From contig NZ_VFNP01000002.1 of the NCBI RefSeq assembly GCF_006715635.1, positions 372,001 to 436,000 of the forward strand: a stretch of DNA of 64,000 bases, read 5' to 3'. Below the pieces are notes generated by a model. That model did no database searches and had not been told where the DNA came from. It saw nothing but the letters and a program-made list of their open reading frames with translations. This DNA is from Streptomyces sp. SLBN-118 (GTDB taxonomy: Bacteria > Actinomycetota > Actinomycetes > Streptomycetales > Streptomycetaceae). This document shows, in pieces, positions 16,693 to 25,397 of this stretch. A program made the translations under genes and the position numbers. Each line of letters opens with the position of its first letter. Position 1 is the first letter of the stretch.

Positions 16693-17082
16693 CTACGCGT
16701 TGCGAGGCTCGTCGTGCGAGCGTGCCGTGTCGCGGTTGCGGCCCTCCGGAACCGTCTGGGCCGTCGAGTTGCCCTGCCCACCGTCGGCCCCCTGGGCTTC
16801 GAAGATTTCCAGGAGTGGCGCAATGTCCCGCTGCTCTTCCGCAGGATGACGGAATCTGCCCCCGATCAGGTGGTACCTGTTCCGGCGGCCTTCGCGCGTG
16901 TGCGAGAGATATCCGGCCGATTCCAGATCGGAGACCACGGCCTGGACGGTCCGCTCGGTCAGCCCGAGCCTCCCGGCAAGATCACGAACCCGGATCCACG
17001 GATCGCGTGAGATGGCCATGAGCACGCGCGCATGGCTGGTCAGGAACGTCCACGTGGTACGTGGCGCAGGGGCTTCCTCCAT
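16693..17082 (-). CDS. winged helix-turn-helix regulator (MarR-like)
   Basis: A 129-residue DNA-binding protein. FLTSHARVLMAISRDPWIRV, then LAGRLGLTERTVQAVVSDLE and AGYLSHTREGRRNRYHL form a winged helix with its wing. Residues after about 85 are a polar tail. The start is uncertain: ATG 17082 fits homologue length but has a poorly spaced ribosome site, and a GTG at 17118 is also in frame. It is divergent from the STAS gene, and a 22-base palindrome sits right at its 5' end, suggesting autoregulation. Confidence 0.75.
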   Translation of the reverse strand: MEEAPAPRTTWTFLTSHARVLMAISRDPWIRVRDLAGRLGLTERTVQAVVSDLESAGYLSHTREGRRNRYHLIGGRFRHPAEEQRDIAPLLEIFEAQGADGGQGNSTAQTVPEGRNRDTARSHDEPRNA

Positions 17083-17118
17083 TCCCCCATCGTACGATCC
17101 CTCATACAGGCTTCGCAC

Positions 17119-17140
17119 TACCTGAAATAAAATTCAGGTA
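17119..17140. promoter_or_regulatory. palindromic operator between wHTH regulator and STAS gene
   Basis: A perfect inverted repeat TACCTGAA, 6-base AT-rich spacer ATAAAA, TTCAGGTA, in otherwise GC-rich DNA. A TTGACG hexamer follows at 17145 and CAGCAT lies 17 bases after it, a possible promoter for the STAS gene. The dyad length of 22 bases suits a dimeric winged-helix regulator such as the adjacent one. Confidence 0.65.
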
Positions 17141-17209
17141 TCCCTTGACGTGTCTTTGGGTGGGGCACAGCATGAGGTCAGACCAATTTCCCGTCCTAGG
17201 GAGATGATC

Positions 17210-17734
17210 ATGGCTTCCGCCACAGGCGCCTTCGAGGAGCCTGGACCCCGCCCTGCGCGCCCCGTCGCCGCCTCCACCGACATGAGCCGCCTCGCCGTCA
17301 CCGTGACCGCGTCCGCTGGTCACCGCGCCCGAATGGTCGTGGTCGGCGAAATCGACCTGGACAGCGCAGCAGACCTGCGTCGGGTGCTCACCGGTGCCCT
17401 GCACGCGTCCACTGCGCTCGAAATCGATCTCGCCAGGGTCTCCTTTTGTGACTGCTCCGGCCTGCATGCCCTCATCGACACCTGGCAATGGGCACGGTCG
17501 CGGGGTCAGACGGTAGTCGTGATCGAGACCAGCCCGTGCGTGCGGAGGCTGTTGGACCTGACCGACACCCTTGGCCTGCTCACCACCACGACCCGCGCCG
17601 AGTCGGACAGCGATCCGCCCACGCTTGATGGTGACGAGCGAGCCGTGGCCGAGTCGGACGGGCGAGATCACCCAGGTCGGCCAGGGCCGCCACCGCTACG
17701 GCATGGTCCCGATGATGCTGATGTCGGCTTCTGA
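17210..17734 (+). CDS. STAS domain anti-sigma factor antagonist
   Basis: A 174-residue protein with a SpoIIAA/RsbV-type STAS domain at residues about 25-125: VVVGEIDLDSAADLRRVL, then LEIDLARVSFCDCSGLHALI and a final helix VRRLLDLTDTLGLL. The phosphorylatable Ser of the family is retained in DCSG. Such proteins release a sigma factor by binding its anti-sigma kinase. The C-terminal 50 residues are low-complexity and polar. ATG 17210 is chosen because GGAG is 8 bases upstream; ATG 17204 is possible. It faces the winged-helix regulator. Confidence 0.82.
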   Translation: MASATGAFEEPGPRPARPVAASTDMSRLAVTVTASAGHRARMVVVGEIDLDSAADLRRVLTGALHASTALEIDLARVSFCDCSGLHALIDTWQWARSRGQTVVVIETSPCVRRLLDLTDTLGLLTTTTRAESDSDPPTLDGDERAVAESDGRDHPGRPGPPPLRHGPDDADVGF

Positions 17735-17859
17735 CGTGGTCCTCGTCGTTCCCGCGGGCATATTGCCGGCGTGAGGCGTCCGGGCGGCCACCGCTCGCCT
17801 CGCGACCAGACACCGAGTTCAGGATCGAATTTCGTGGTTACCCGCAAGGTGTGGCACCG

Positions 17860-18930
17860 ATGTGGCAGCGCAAGCGCAATGACCTTCACCAGCAAGAGGG
17901 TGGGGACGTGAGTGCCCGCCGTGGGGCAGATTCGCAACTCGGGGGCGGGCCGGGGCCGGATCCGCAGGTGGAGCATGCTGCCCCGGACGGGCCCACGGCG
18001 ATGGGGAAGAAGTCGTGGTGGGCAGTGCTGAAGCGGACGGTGGCGGAGTTCAAGGACGACGAGTTGGCCGACCGGGCAGCGGCGCTGACGTACTACGGGG
18101 TGCTGGCGCTCTTTCCCGCTCTGCTGGTCCTCGTCTCGCTGCTCGGCATCGTGAGTGAGTCGGCGACCCAGAGCATTCTGGACAACATCAAGAAGATGGC
18201 CCCGGGCTCGGCCCGGGATGTCATCACCAACGCGGTCGAGCAGCTCCAGGGCCAAAGCGGCACGGGTTCTGTGCTGGCGATTGCCGGCCTGCTGCTGGCG
18301 CTGTGGTCGGCGTCCGGATATGTGGCGGCGTTCATCCGCTCCTCCAACGCCGTCTATGACATCCCCGAGGGCCGGCCGGTGTGGAAGGTGCTGCCGGTGC
18401 GGCTCGGCCTCACCGTGGTGCTGATGGCCCTTGCCTGTGTCAGCGCATTGATGGTGGTTTTCACCGGCGGACTGGCTCGAGAGGTCGGCACGGCGCTCGG
18501 GATCGGGGACACGGCACTCACCGTTTGGTCCATTGCCAAGTGGCCGGTGCTGGTGGTGCTGGTCACCAGCATGATCGCGATCCTCTACTGGGCGTCACCG
18601 AACGCGAAGGGCCGCGGATTCAGGTGGATCACCCCGGGGAGTCTCCTGGCCCTGGCGATCTGGATGGTCGCCTCAGCCGGCTTTGCTCTGTACGTCGCGA
18701 ACTTCGGCTCCTACAACAAGACGTACGGCACCCTGGCCGGAGTGATCATCTTTCTGATCTGGCTCTGGATTACCAATCTCGCGATCCTGCTGGGCCTGGA
18801 ATTCGATGCGGAGCTGACCCGCCAACGGGCGATCATCGGCGGCCTCCCCGAAGAGGAAGAGCCCTACGTCGAGCCACGGGACACCCGCAAATGGACCGAC
18901 GAGGAACGCGCCGAGATGGGCGACGTCTGA
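17860..18930 (+). CDS. YihY/virulence factor BrkB family membrane protein
   Basis: A 356-residue integral membrane protein of the YihY/BrkB family, function poorly known. The family entry is marked by DRAAALTYYGVLALFPALLV, then SNAVYDIPEGRPVWKVLPVR and FGSYNKTYGTLAGVIIFLIW, with about six membrane helices in residues 95-310. The N-terminal 45 residues are polar and Gly/Pro-rich, and the C-terminal 45 acidic. GTG 17851, ATG 17860 and GTG 17908 are possible starts. It opens a block of small membrane and stress proteins. Confidence 0.85.
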   Translation: MWQRKRNDLHQQEGGDVSARRGADSQLGGGPGPDPQVEHAAPDGPTAMGKKSWWAVLKRTVAEFKDDELADRAAALTYYGVLALFPALLVLVSLLGIVSESATQSILDNIKKMAPGSARDVITNAVEQLQGQSGTGSVLAIAGLLLALWSASGYVAAFIRSSNAVYDIPEGRPVWKVLPVRLGLTVVLMALACVSALMVVFTGGLAREVGTALGIGDTALTVWSIAKWPVLVVLVTSMIAILYWASPNAKGRGFRWITPGSLLALAIWMVASAGFALYVANFGSYNKTYGTLAGVIIFLIWLWITNLAILLGLEFDAELTRQRAIIGGLPEEEEPYVEPRDTRKWTDEERAEMGDV

Positions 18931-19018
18931 TCGCGGGCACGCATCCCTGCCGCCCACCCGCCGTGCGGGAAACCGAATGGGGCGAACCGGCTCGGGTACC
19001 CGCTGAGGAGATCAAGAC

Positions 19019-19537
19019 GTGTACATGGCTGCTAATGGACGCGACAAGGAGGCACAGCCCCCTTCACAGGCGGCCACTTCCAGCCCACCCGCCCAGGAGC
19101 GAAAGGAAGGGACGACGATGGACAGGTCGCTGGACCAGCCGCCACGTCAGGACTCTGATGCGTCCGCGAGCGAGCTGGTCAGGCAGGCATCCGAGCAGAT
19201 CTCCCAACTGACGCGTCAGGAACTGGCACTGGCGCAGGCAGAGATGCAGCGCAAGGCCAAACAATTCGGGACCGGGGGCGGACTTCTCGGTGGCGCCGGC
19301 GCGGTCGGTTTCATCGCGCTGCAGGCCATCGCGGCCACCGCGATCGTGGCTCTGGACCTGATCTGGCCGCTGTGGGGGGCCGCACTGACCGTGACCATAG
19401 TCCTGCTCGCGGCGGCCGGTGCGCTCGCAGCCATGGGCAAGAAGCAGGTTGGCAAGGCCGCCCCGCCCACCCCCGAGCAAGCCATCGACAGTGTCAAGAA
19501 CGACATCGCCGAGATCAAGGAGAGGGCACAACGATGA
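19019..19537 (+). CDS. phage holin-like (Actinobacterial holin-X family) membrane protein
   Basis: A 172-residue protein. A coiled helix ELVRQASEQISQLTRQELAL is followed by QAEMQRKAKQFGTGGGLLGG and two membrane helices (about 92-112 and 117-138). This is the Phage_holin_3_6 pattern; the chromosomal copies are not phage genes and are thought to act at the envelope. The GTG at 19019 follows GAGGAG, while ATG 19118 with GGAAGG upstream would remove 33 polar residues, so the start is open. The stop overlaps the DUF3618 start. Confidence 0.8.
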   Translation: MYMAANGRDKEAQPPSQAATSSPPAQERKEGTTMDRSLDQPPRQDSDASASELVRQASEQISQLTRQELALAQAEMQRKAKQFGTGGGLLGGAGAVGFIALQAIAATAIVALDLIWPLWGAALTVTIVLLAAAGALAAMGKKQVGKAAPPTPEQAIDSVKNDIAEIKERAQR

Positions 19538-19965
19538 CGGACAAGTCTCAGAACAACGACTCCGTACCTACCGCTGAAGAGCTGCGCCGGCAGGTGGAGG
19601 AGACCCGTTCGGAACTCGGAGAGACCGTCGAGGCGTTGGCCGCCAAGGCCGACATCAAGGCCCAGGCGCAGCAGAAGGCGGCGAAGGTCAAGACCCAGGT
19701 ACAGGACAAGGCCGCCCACGCCCTCCATGTGGCCCACGACAAGACTCCCGAGCCGGTACGCGAGAAGGCCGCGCACGCCAGGCAAGAGCTGACGGAGAGG
19801 GCCCATACCCTCGGAGCGAAGATCCACGACACCACCCCGGAGCCGGTGCGTGAGAAGGCCGGCCGGACGGCGCAGTTCGCGCGCGGCAACCGCGCCCGGC
19901 TGATCGCCGGGGCAATCGCGCTGACTGTCATCCTCGTCGTCGGCCGTAAGAGGAGGAGCACATGA
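19534..19965 (+). CDS. DUF3618 domain protein
   Basis: A 143-residue protein. EELRRQVEETRSELGETVEA near the N-terminus is the DUF3618 signature. The middle is Lys/Ala-rich with two copies of TPEPVREKA (about residues 69-77 and 101-109), and one membrane helix (LIAGAIALTVILVVG) closes the protein. It overlaps the holin-like gene by 4 bases upstream and the DUF4235 gene by 4 bases downstream, so all three form one translational unit. Confidence 0.87.
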   Translation: MTDKSQNNDSVPTAEELRRQVEETRSELGETVEALAAKADIKAQAQQKAAKVKTQVQDKAAHALHVAHDKTPEPVREKAAHARQELTERAHTLGAKIHDTTPEPVREKAGRTAQFARGNRARLIAGAIALTVILVVGRKRRST

Positions 19966-20228
19966 AAGCTTCCAAAATCGCCTACAAGCCGGTCGGCTTG
20001 GCCCTCGGAGCGGTGAGCGGTGCCCTGGCCGGTGCGGTCTTCAAGCAGGTGTGGAAGGCGGTCGGCCACGACGAGGATGCTCCTGACGCCACCGACCAAG
20101 ACCGCAACTGGCGGGAAGTCATGCTCGCCGCCACCCTGCAGGGTGCGATCTTTTCGGCGGTCAAGGCGGCCGTCGACCGCGGCGGCGCCACCGCCGTACA
20201 CCGCCTGACCGGAACCTGGCCCGGCTGA
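19962..20228 (+). CDS. DUF4235 domain protein
   Basis: An 88-residue DUF4235 membrane protein. It starts MKASKIAYKPVGLALGAVSG, with AGAVFKQVWKAV next, and a second half containing LAATLQGAIFSAVKAAVDRG. Proteins of this family regularly follow holin-like and DUF3618 genes in actinobacteria, as here. The start overlaps the preceding stop as ATGA. Confidence 0.87.
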   Translation: MKASKIAYKPVGLALGAVSGALAGAVFKQVWKAVGHDEDAPDATDQDRNWREVMLAATLQGAIFSAVKAAVDRGGATAVHRLTGTWPG

Positions 20229-20256
20229 GCCGCTACAGCAGAGAGGAGGGCGACCC

Positions 20257-21816
20257 ATGACCTCGCTGCCCGGCCTGCCCACGTCGTACTGGATGGAAGC
20301 GGAGACAAAGGGTTCCCACCCCCCGCCGGAACACGACGAGGAAGCCGATGTCGCTGTGATCGGCGGCGGCATGGCAGGGCTCTGCACGGCATGGGAGATT
20401 GCGCGCGCCGGGCGTTCCGTGATTTTGGTGGAGGCGAATCGGCTCGGGTCCGGCGTCACTGGGCACACCACCGCAAAGCTGTCCGCTCTCCAAGGACTCA
20501 CCTACGGACATCTCCGGTCCGCCTTCGGGCCCCGCACGGCCCAGCTGTACGCCACCTCGCAACTGGAGGCCGTCGAACAGGTCGGACAAGTCAGCGCCGA
20601 GTTGGGCATCGACTGCGAGTGGGAGCGTTGCGACGCCTACAGCTATGCCACCCGCGACGGCGCGGTCGACGAGCTGCGTACGGAGGCAGATGCGGCCGAG
20701 GAGGCTGGTCTGGCCGCGGAGTTCGTACCCGGTACGGGGCTTCCGTTCCCTGTGTCCGGCGCCGTCCGCGCGAGCGGACAGGCACAGTTCCATCCGCTCA
20801 AGTTCCTGGCGGGCCTTGTGGATGATCTGAGCGAGCGCGGCGGCCGCATCGTCGAAGGCACCCGCGTGACCCGGCTGCGGGAAGGCTCTCCGTGTCGGCT
20901 GACCACGTCGAGAGGGGTCCGCATCACGGCCCGCGATGTTGTGGTCGCCACGCACTACCCGATCTTCGACCGCGCTCTGCTGTTCGCCCGGATGGCCTCG
21001 CGCCGTGAACTGGTCGTCACCGGGCTGATTCCGAAAGAGCTCGATCCACAGGGGATGTACCACACCCAGGAGCAACGGACACGGTCGGTGCGTACCGCCC
21101 CGCACGACGCCGAACGGCGACTGCTGATCGTCACCGGAGAGAAGTTCACACCGGGGGCCGGGCAGGTGCGGGAGCGGTATGAGCGGCTGAGCTCGTGGAT
21201 GCGAGAGCACTTCCCGGCTGCCGAACCGGCTCACCGCTGGGCGGCGCAGGACAACTGGACCACCGACCAGGTCCCCTTCGTCGGGCCGCTCCATCCCGCC
21301 GCCCGCCACACCTATGTCGCGACCGGTTTCGGCGGCTGGGGGCTGAGTGGTGGCGTGATGGCCGGCCGGCTTCTCACCTCACTGATCACGGGCGGCGATG
21401 ATCTGCCCTGGGCCCGTCTGTACGACCCGCGGCGGCTGCACCTGCTGCGCGAAGGCCGCGCCTTGGCCGAGCGCCAAGTGGACACTGCGCGGCACTTCGT
21501 CGGTGACCGGCTCTCCCCACCCCGGCCGGACCGCCTCGCCGAGCTCCCGAGGGGCAGTGGCACCGTCGTACGCAGTGGAGCGCGGCACCTTGCCGTCTAC
21601 CGCGAGGAGGACGGCTCACTGCGCGCGCTGTCGGCGCGGTGCACACACCTCGGCTGCCTGGTGCAGTTCAACGACGCCGAGCGGACCTGGGAATGCCCCT
21701 GCCACGGCTCTCGCTTCGACACTGATGGCAGCGTGGTGCAGGGGCCGGCGGTGCGTCCCTTGCAGGCTCGTGCAGAGACTGAAGCGCCCTCTGACGAGCG
21801 CCGGGGACCCGGCTGA
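20257..21816 (+). CDS. FAD-dependent oxidoreductase with C-terminal Rieske domain
   Basis: A 519-residue fusion. Residues about 30-390 are a DAO-type flavoprotein with the nucleotide-binding motif VAVIGGGMAGLCTAWE and GHTTAKLSALQG. Residues about 430-505 are a Rieske [2Fe-2S] domain with CTHLGC (Cys462, His464) and CPCHGSRFD (Cys480, His483). The substrate is unknown; electron transfer between flavin and the cluster is expected. A ribosome site AGAGAGG is just upstream. It follows the holin/DUF3618/DUF4235 trio by 28 bases and may share its transcript. Confidence 0.9.
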   Translation: MTSLPGLPTSYWMEAETKGSHPPPEHDEEADVAVIGGGMAGLCTAWEIARAGRSVILVEANRLGSGVTGHTTAKLSALQGLTYGHLRSAFGPRTAQLYATSQLEAVEQVGQVSAELGIDCEWERCDAYSYATRDGAVDELRTEADAAEEAGLAAEFVPGTGLPFPVSGAVRASGQAQFHPLKFLAGLVDDLSERGGRIVEGTRVTRLREGSPCRLTTSRGVRITARDVVVATHYPIFDRALLFARMASRRELVVTGLIPKELDPQGMYHTQEQRTRSVRTAPHDAERRLLIVTGEKFTPGAGQVRERYERLSSWMREHFPAAEPAHRWAAQDNWTTDQVPFVGPLHPAARHTYVATGFGGWGLSGGVMAGRLLTSLITGGDDLPWARLYDPRRLHLLREGRALAERQVDTARHFVGDRLSPPRPDRLAELPRGSGTVVRSGARHLAVYREEDGSLRALSARCTHLGCLVQFNDAERTWECPCHGSRFDTDGSVVQGPAVRPLQARAETEAPSDERRGPG

Positions 21817-21956
21817 CTGCCGCGGAGGTTCTCGACCCGCGCACCGGGGCCTGGGTGCTCGTTGGGGACGTGGTCCGGGATACCAGGGCTGAGTGTTCCT
21901 GCCCGTAAGGGGTATCCAACCAGAAAAGGGTGGGAGAGCTGCAATGAAGGACAGTC

Positions 21957-22223
21957 ATGGAAATCTCGGGCATTATTAGCGCGATTGTGATCGGTACGGT
22001 CATAGGTGTGCTCGGCCGGCTCGTGGTCCCAGGACGTCAGCGCATAGGCGTCCTCTGGACGATCGCGGTCGGCATCGTGGCCGCCTTTGTGGGCTCGGCC
22101 ATTGCCTCAGCCTTCGATGTCGCCGACACCGAGGGCGTCGACTGGGTCGAGTGGCTCTTCCAGATCGGCTTGGCCGCCCTTGGTGTCGCAGCGGTCGAGC
22201 GGGTCAAGCTCCGACGACGCTGA
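21957..22223 (+). CDS. GlsB/YeaQ/YmgE family stress-response membrane protein
   Basis: An 88-residue protein with three hydrophobic helices: IISAIVIGTVIGVLGRLVVP, IGVLWTIAVGIVAAFVGSAI and a third at about 63-80. The GxLGRLVVPGRQ turn after helix 1 is typical of the transglycosylase-associated (GlsB/YeaQ) family. These are small envelope-stress proteins of unknown mechanism. The final residues RVKLRRR are basic. An upstream GAAGGACAGTC is a weak ribosome site. Confidence 0.82.
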   Translation: MEISGIISAIVIGTVIGVLGRLVVPGRQRIGVLWTIAVGIVAAFVGSAIASAFDVADTEGVDWVEWLFQIGLAALGVAAVERVKLRRR

Positions 22224-22373
22224 GAGCCGGCCCCAGGCCCGGTGGCCGAAGTGTCCTCCTCTGACCGGAGGGCCGGAAAGGGCAGTATCCATGGGTATCG
22301 CCGCGCCTCCGGTCTCCGGTCGGAGGCGCCGCCGGCCGGCCGTGGCCCCACACGCGGTCGCGACTCGGTGCGC

Positions 22374-23558
22374 TCACGGCTTCAGGAGGGTCTTGATCAT
22401 GCCGTCCGTCTTGTGCTGGAACATCTCGTAGGCATCCGGACCGTCCTCCAGCGGCATCGTGTGAGTGGCGAAGCCCTCGACTCCGAGTACGTCCTCGTCG
22501 TTGAGCAGCGGCATGATGTCGTCCACCCAGTGCTTGACGTTCGCCTGTCCCATCCGGAATTGGATCTGCTTGTCGAACATGGTCAGCATGGGCAGCGGAT
22601 CGGCCGCGCCGCCATAGACGCCGGCCAGCGAGATCGTGCCGCCGCGTCGTACGACGTCGATCGCGCCGTAGAGCGCGTTCAGGCGGTCGACCCCGGCGTG
22701 CTCCATCAGTCGCGCGGCGAGGGTATCGGGCAACAGGCCGGTGATCCATTGGGCGGCCCTCGCGATCGGTGCGCCATGCGCCTCCATGCCGACGGCGTCG
22801 ATCACGGCGTCCGTTCCCCGCCCGTTGGTCAGTTCACGGATGGCGTCGCCCAGATCCTTGCCGTGCCGGCTCGCGTCGAGCACGTCGACGCCGCGGGCAG
22901 CGGTCCGAGCGAGCCTGGCGGGCACCAGGTCGACGCCGATGACCATGCTCGCGCCCCGATGCTGGGCGATACGGCCGGCCATCTCGCCGATCGGCCCGAG
23001 GCCCAGAACCGTGACCGTACCGCCGGGCAGGAAGTTGGCGTACTCCACCGCCTGCCAGGCGGTGGGCAGGACATCGGACAGATAGACGTAACGCTCGTCG
23101 GGCGGACCTGGTGGCACCTTGATCGGAAGGCTGTCCCCGAAGGGAACCCTGAGGAACTCAGCCTGCCCGCCCGGCACTTGGCCATACAGCTTGGTGTAGC
23201 CGAAGAGCGCGGCTCCCATGCCCCGTTCGCGAACCTGCGTGGTTTCGCACTGCGACTGCAGGCCTCGTTCACACATGAAACAGTGTCCGCACGAAAGGTT
23301 GAACGGAATGACGACCCGGTCGCCGACAGCGAGCGAGGACACCGCCGTGCCAACCTCTTCGACGATGCCCATGGGCTCGTGTCCGAGAATGTCGCCCGGA
23401 TCGAGGTACGGCCCCATCACTTCGTACAGATGGAGATCCGAACCGCAGATACCGGTGGATGTGATCCGGACAACGATGTCCGAGTCTTCTTTCAGCACCG
23501 GATCCGGCACGGTGTCGACTCGCACATCCCGCTTTCCCTGCCATGTCAGCGCGCGCAT
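22374..23558 (-). CDS. zinc-dependent alcohol dehydrogenase (MDR family)
   Basis: A 394-residue medium-chain dehydrogenase. The catalytic zinc site is ICGSDLHLYE with GHEPMGIVEEVG; the structural zinc lobe has CGHCFMCERGLQSQC. The NAD-binding motif is VLGLGPIGEMAG near residue 185. Its length and the insertion around LLPDTLAARLMEHAG place it with glutathione-independent formaldehyde dehydrogenase-like or threonine-dehydrogenase-like members, but the substrate cannot be read from sequence. It stands alone; upstream lie the helical protein and SRPBCC genes on the same strand. Confidence 0.9.
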   Translation of the reverse strand: MRALTWQGKRDVRVDTVPDPVLKEDSDIVVRITSTGICGSDLHLYEVMGPYLDPGDILGHEPMGIVEEVGTAVSSLAVGDRVVIPFNLSCGHCFMCERGLQSQCETTQVRERGMGAALFGYTKLYGQVPGGQAEFLRVPFGDSLPIKVPPGPPDERYVYLSDVLPTAWQAVEYANFLPGGTVTVLGLGPIGEMAGRIAQHRGASMVIGVDLVPARLARTAARGVDVLDASRHGKDLGDAIRELTNGRGTDAVIDAVGMEAHGAPIARAAQWITGLLPDTLAARLMEHAGVDRLNALYGAIDVVRRGGTISLAGVYGGAADPLPMLTMFDKQIQFRMGQANVKHWVDDIMPLLNDEDVLGVEGFATHTMPLEDGPDAYEMFQHKTDGMIKTLLKP

Positions 23559-23645
23559 GCCGTCCTCCTCGTCGCAGTGATGGACTCGCCGTCATCCGGG
23601 GCCCCCGACGTGACCCGCCAGTCGCCGGTGTGCTCAACCGGAACG

Positions 23646-24176
23646 TCAGCCACTGCGGTGGGTCAGAACTGATGCAGCTGCGGCGTGATGGAGCGAATCG
23701 ACGGTTGTCATCTGGGCGGACGCCCGGTCCATGAGGCCTTGGAGAACCGATGTTTCGAGCTGGTCCAATTCGGCGGCCACAGGCACCAAAGCCTGCCACA
23801 TTTGGTGTTTGCCCTCGATGCCCAGCCGCAGGACCTCCAGTTCGACGAGGGTACTCAGCCCCGAGCGACGGTAGACGCGGCCGTTGGGCTTGAGCCGGGC
23901 CACCTTCTCCGCGATCCAGCCTCCGTACATCCTGTATCGGTGCGGAGCGATCTCAAGGGAATTCATCAGTTCGATGAGGCTCTGGCGGTCCTGGTCGATG
24001 TCCTCAGCGAGACGACGCATCTCCGAGGCACGCGCCGACGAGCGGTGTGCGCGAGCGACCCGCCGCGACAGCTCGACTCCCGCGGTGGCGCCGGCCAAGT
24101 GATCGTTCAGGTAAATCCTGAGAGGTTTGTCGTACACGGAGCGTTCCCTTCGCCTGTCATTGCCCGACCAGGACAT
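23646..24176 (-). CDS. conserved helical protein, function unknown
   Basis: A 176-residue protein with four to five predicted helices. LRIYLNDHLAGATAGVELSR opens the conserved part, followed by LAEDIDQDRQSLIELMNSLE, WIAEKVARLKPNG and ELEVLRLGIEGKHQMWQALV. Proteins with this YLNDHLAGATAG start are widespread in actinobacteria, but none I know is characterised. The four-helix layout and spaced His/Glu recall ferritin-like bundles. ATG 24176 follows GGGAG at 7 bases, so it is preferred to a GTG five codons earlier. The SRPBCC gene lies 18 bases upstream on the same strand. Confidence 0.75.
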   Translation of the reverse strand: MSWSGNDRRRERSVYDKPLRIYLNDHLAGATAGVELSRRVARAHRSSARASEMRRLAEDIDQDRQSLIELMNSLEIAPHRYRMYGGWIAEKVARLKPNGRVYRRSGLSTLVELEVLRLGIEGKHQMWQALVPVAAELDQLETSVLQGLMDRASAQMTTVDSLHHAAAASVLTHRSG

Positions 24177-24194
24177 GTCTCGCTCCCTCACACA

Positions 24195-24653
24195 TCATCC
24201 AGGGGTGACGCGGCCACGCCATGCGCCGGATTCGCCGCCGCGCTGCTCGATGTACTCCTTGAAGCGCCGCATGTCTCCCTTCACGCGGCGGTCGATCATG
24301 CCGAGCATGTCCGCGCCCTTCTCCGCTACGCCAGTGCCTTCGACGTCCATCACGAGTTCGACCCGTGTGTGCGTCTCGTCCAGGCTCTGGAAGCGGACCA
24401 TGCCCTTCTGCTTGGTGTCGCCGCTGGTCGTGCGCCACGCAATCCGCTCGTCAGGGAGCTGGTCGATGATCTCGGTGTCGAACTCCCGCCGGACACCGCC
24501 GATCTCGGTGGTCCAGTGGTTGTGCCGGTCATCGAGCTGCCTGACCTCCTCAACCCCTTCCATGAACTTCGGGAACTCCTCAAACTGCGTCCACTGGTTG
24601 TAGGCCGTGTGGACGGGAACGCCAACTTCCACCGCTTGCTTCACCGTGCTCAT
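24195..24653 (-). CDS. SRPBCC family protein (START-like)
   Basis: A 152-residue SRPBCC (START/Bet v1-like) protein. VPVHTAYNQWTQFEEFPKFM starts the domain; IDQLPDERIAWRT and KGDMRRFKEYIE close it. The fold makes a pocket for a hydrophobic ligand, which is unknown. The same AYNQWTQFE block occurs in the SRPBCC gene inside the gas vesicle operon (28797-29873), so the two are paralogues. Here it is the short form without an acidic tail. A ribosome site AAAGGAG lies upstream. Confidence 0.85.
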   Translation of the reverse strand: MSTVKQAVEVGVPVHTAYNQWTQFEEFPKFMEGVEEVRQLDDRHNHWTTEIGGVRREFDTEIIDQLPDERIAWRTTSGDTKQKGMVRFQSLDETHTRVELVMDVEGTGVAEKGADMLGMIDRRVKGDMRRFKEYIEQRGGESGAWRGRVTPG

Positions 24654-24747
24654 TACTCGGGCTCCTTTCAGTGGTGCATTCGCACAATTGGGCAGGGCCC
24701 CGCCGGGTATCAGGGGCCCTGATTCTGTTTCGCACCGCGAACGATGC

Positions 24748-24960
24748 TCACTTATGCTTGCGGGCCTTTCCCTTGGCCTCCTCCGCCGTACCCTTCGCCA
24801 CGTCCTCCATCTTTCCCGCCGCCTGACGGGTCTTTCCCTCGACCTGGTCTGCCTTGCCCTTGGCGCGGAGGTCGCTCTTGCCCGTAGCGCGTCCGGTCGC
24901 TTCCTCGGCCTTGCCCACGGTCTCCTGGGTCTTGCCGCGAATCTTCTTGCCCTCAGCCAT
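24748..24960 (-). CDS. CsbD family stress protein
   Basis: A 70-residue CsbD-like protein, MAEGKKIRGKTQETVGKAEE, made of Lys/Ala/Glu-rich amphipathic repeats (GKxxQxxGKxxE). CsbD proteins belong to general-stress regulons in Gram-positive bacteria. The ATG at 24960 follows GAGGAG; the upstream in-frame extension is not conserved. It lies 98 bases downstream of gvpK. A paralogue of equal length is at 44690-44902. Confidence 0.85.
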   Translation of the reverse strand: MAEGKKIRGKTQETVGKAEEATGRATGKSDLRAKGKADQVEGKTRQAAGKMEDVAKGTAEEAKGKARKHK

Positions 24961-25058
24961 GCGGATCAGTTCTCCTCGTTCGAATGACAATTCCTTCGGA
25001 TACCGTGCGGGTACCTCGACGCAGGACCTGCAAACATCATTCCTGCCGGCGGTTGCAC

Positions 25059-25397
25059 TCAATGCTCAGGAGGCAGCAGAGGGCCCAGCGGGCCGAGATC
25101 TATGTTCAAATCATCCGGTGACAGGCCGAAGTGCTCCCGCAGCTCTTCGACGCGCTTTTCCAGTGCCATCAACGTGAGCCCGAGCTGTTCGATCTGCTCG
25201 TCACTGAGGCCTCCGTCTTCGATGCGGCGCAATGCCTGCCGTTCCATCAACTGGCGCAGCAGTTCGACGATGGTCAGCACCAGACCGGCCAGCCCTCGCT
25301 CCACCGACTCGGGGTCCATCTCGACGCGTTCGGGATATCGACGTGCCTCGTTCTTTGACGTGCCGCTTGCGCGATCTTCGCCATGTCGACGGTTCAT
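25059..25397 (-). CDS. gvpK: gas vesicle protein GvpK
   Basis: A 112-residue GvpK, an accessory gas vesicle protein of unknown exact role. The family core is RGLAGLVLTIVELLRQLMER then QALRRIEDGGLSDEQIEQLG and HFGLSPDDLNIDLGPLGPLL. The first 25 residues are polar and variable. Its ATG overlaps the gvpS stop (ATGA). It ends the tight part of the operon. Confidence 0.92.
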   Translation of the reverse strand: MNRRHGEDRASGTSKNEARRYPERVEMDPESVERGLAGLVLTIVELLRQLMERQALRRIEDGGLSDEQIEQLGLTLMALEKRVEELREHFGLSPDDLNIDLGPLGPLLPPEH

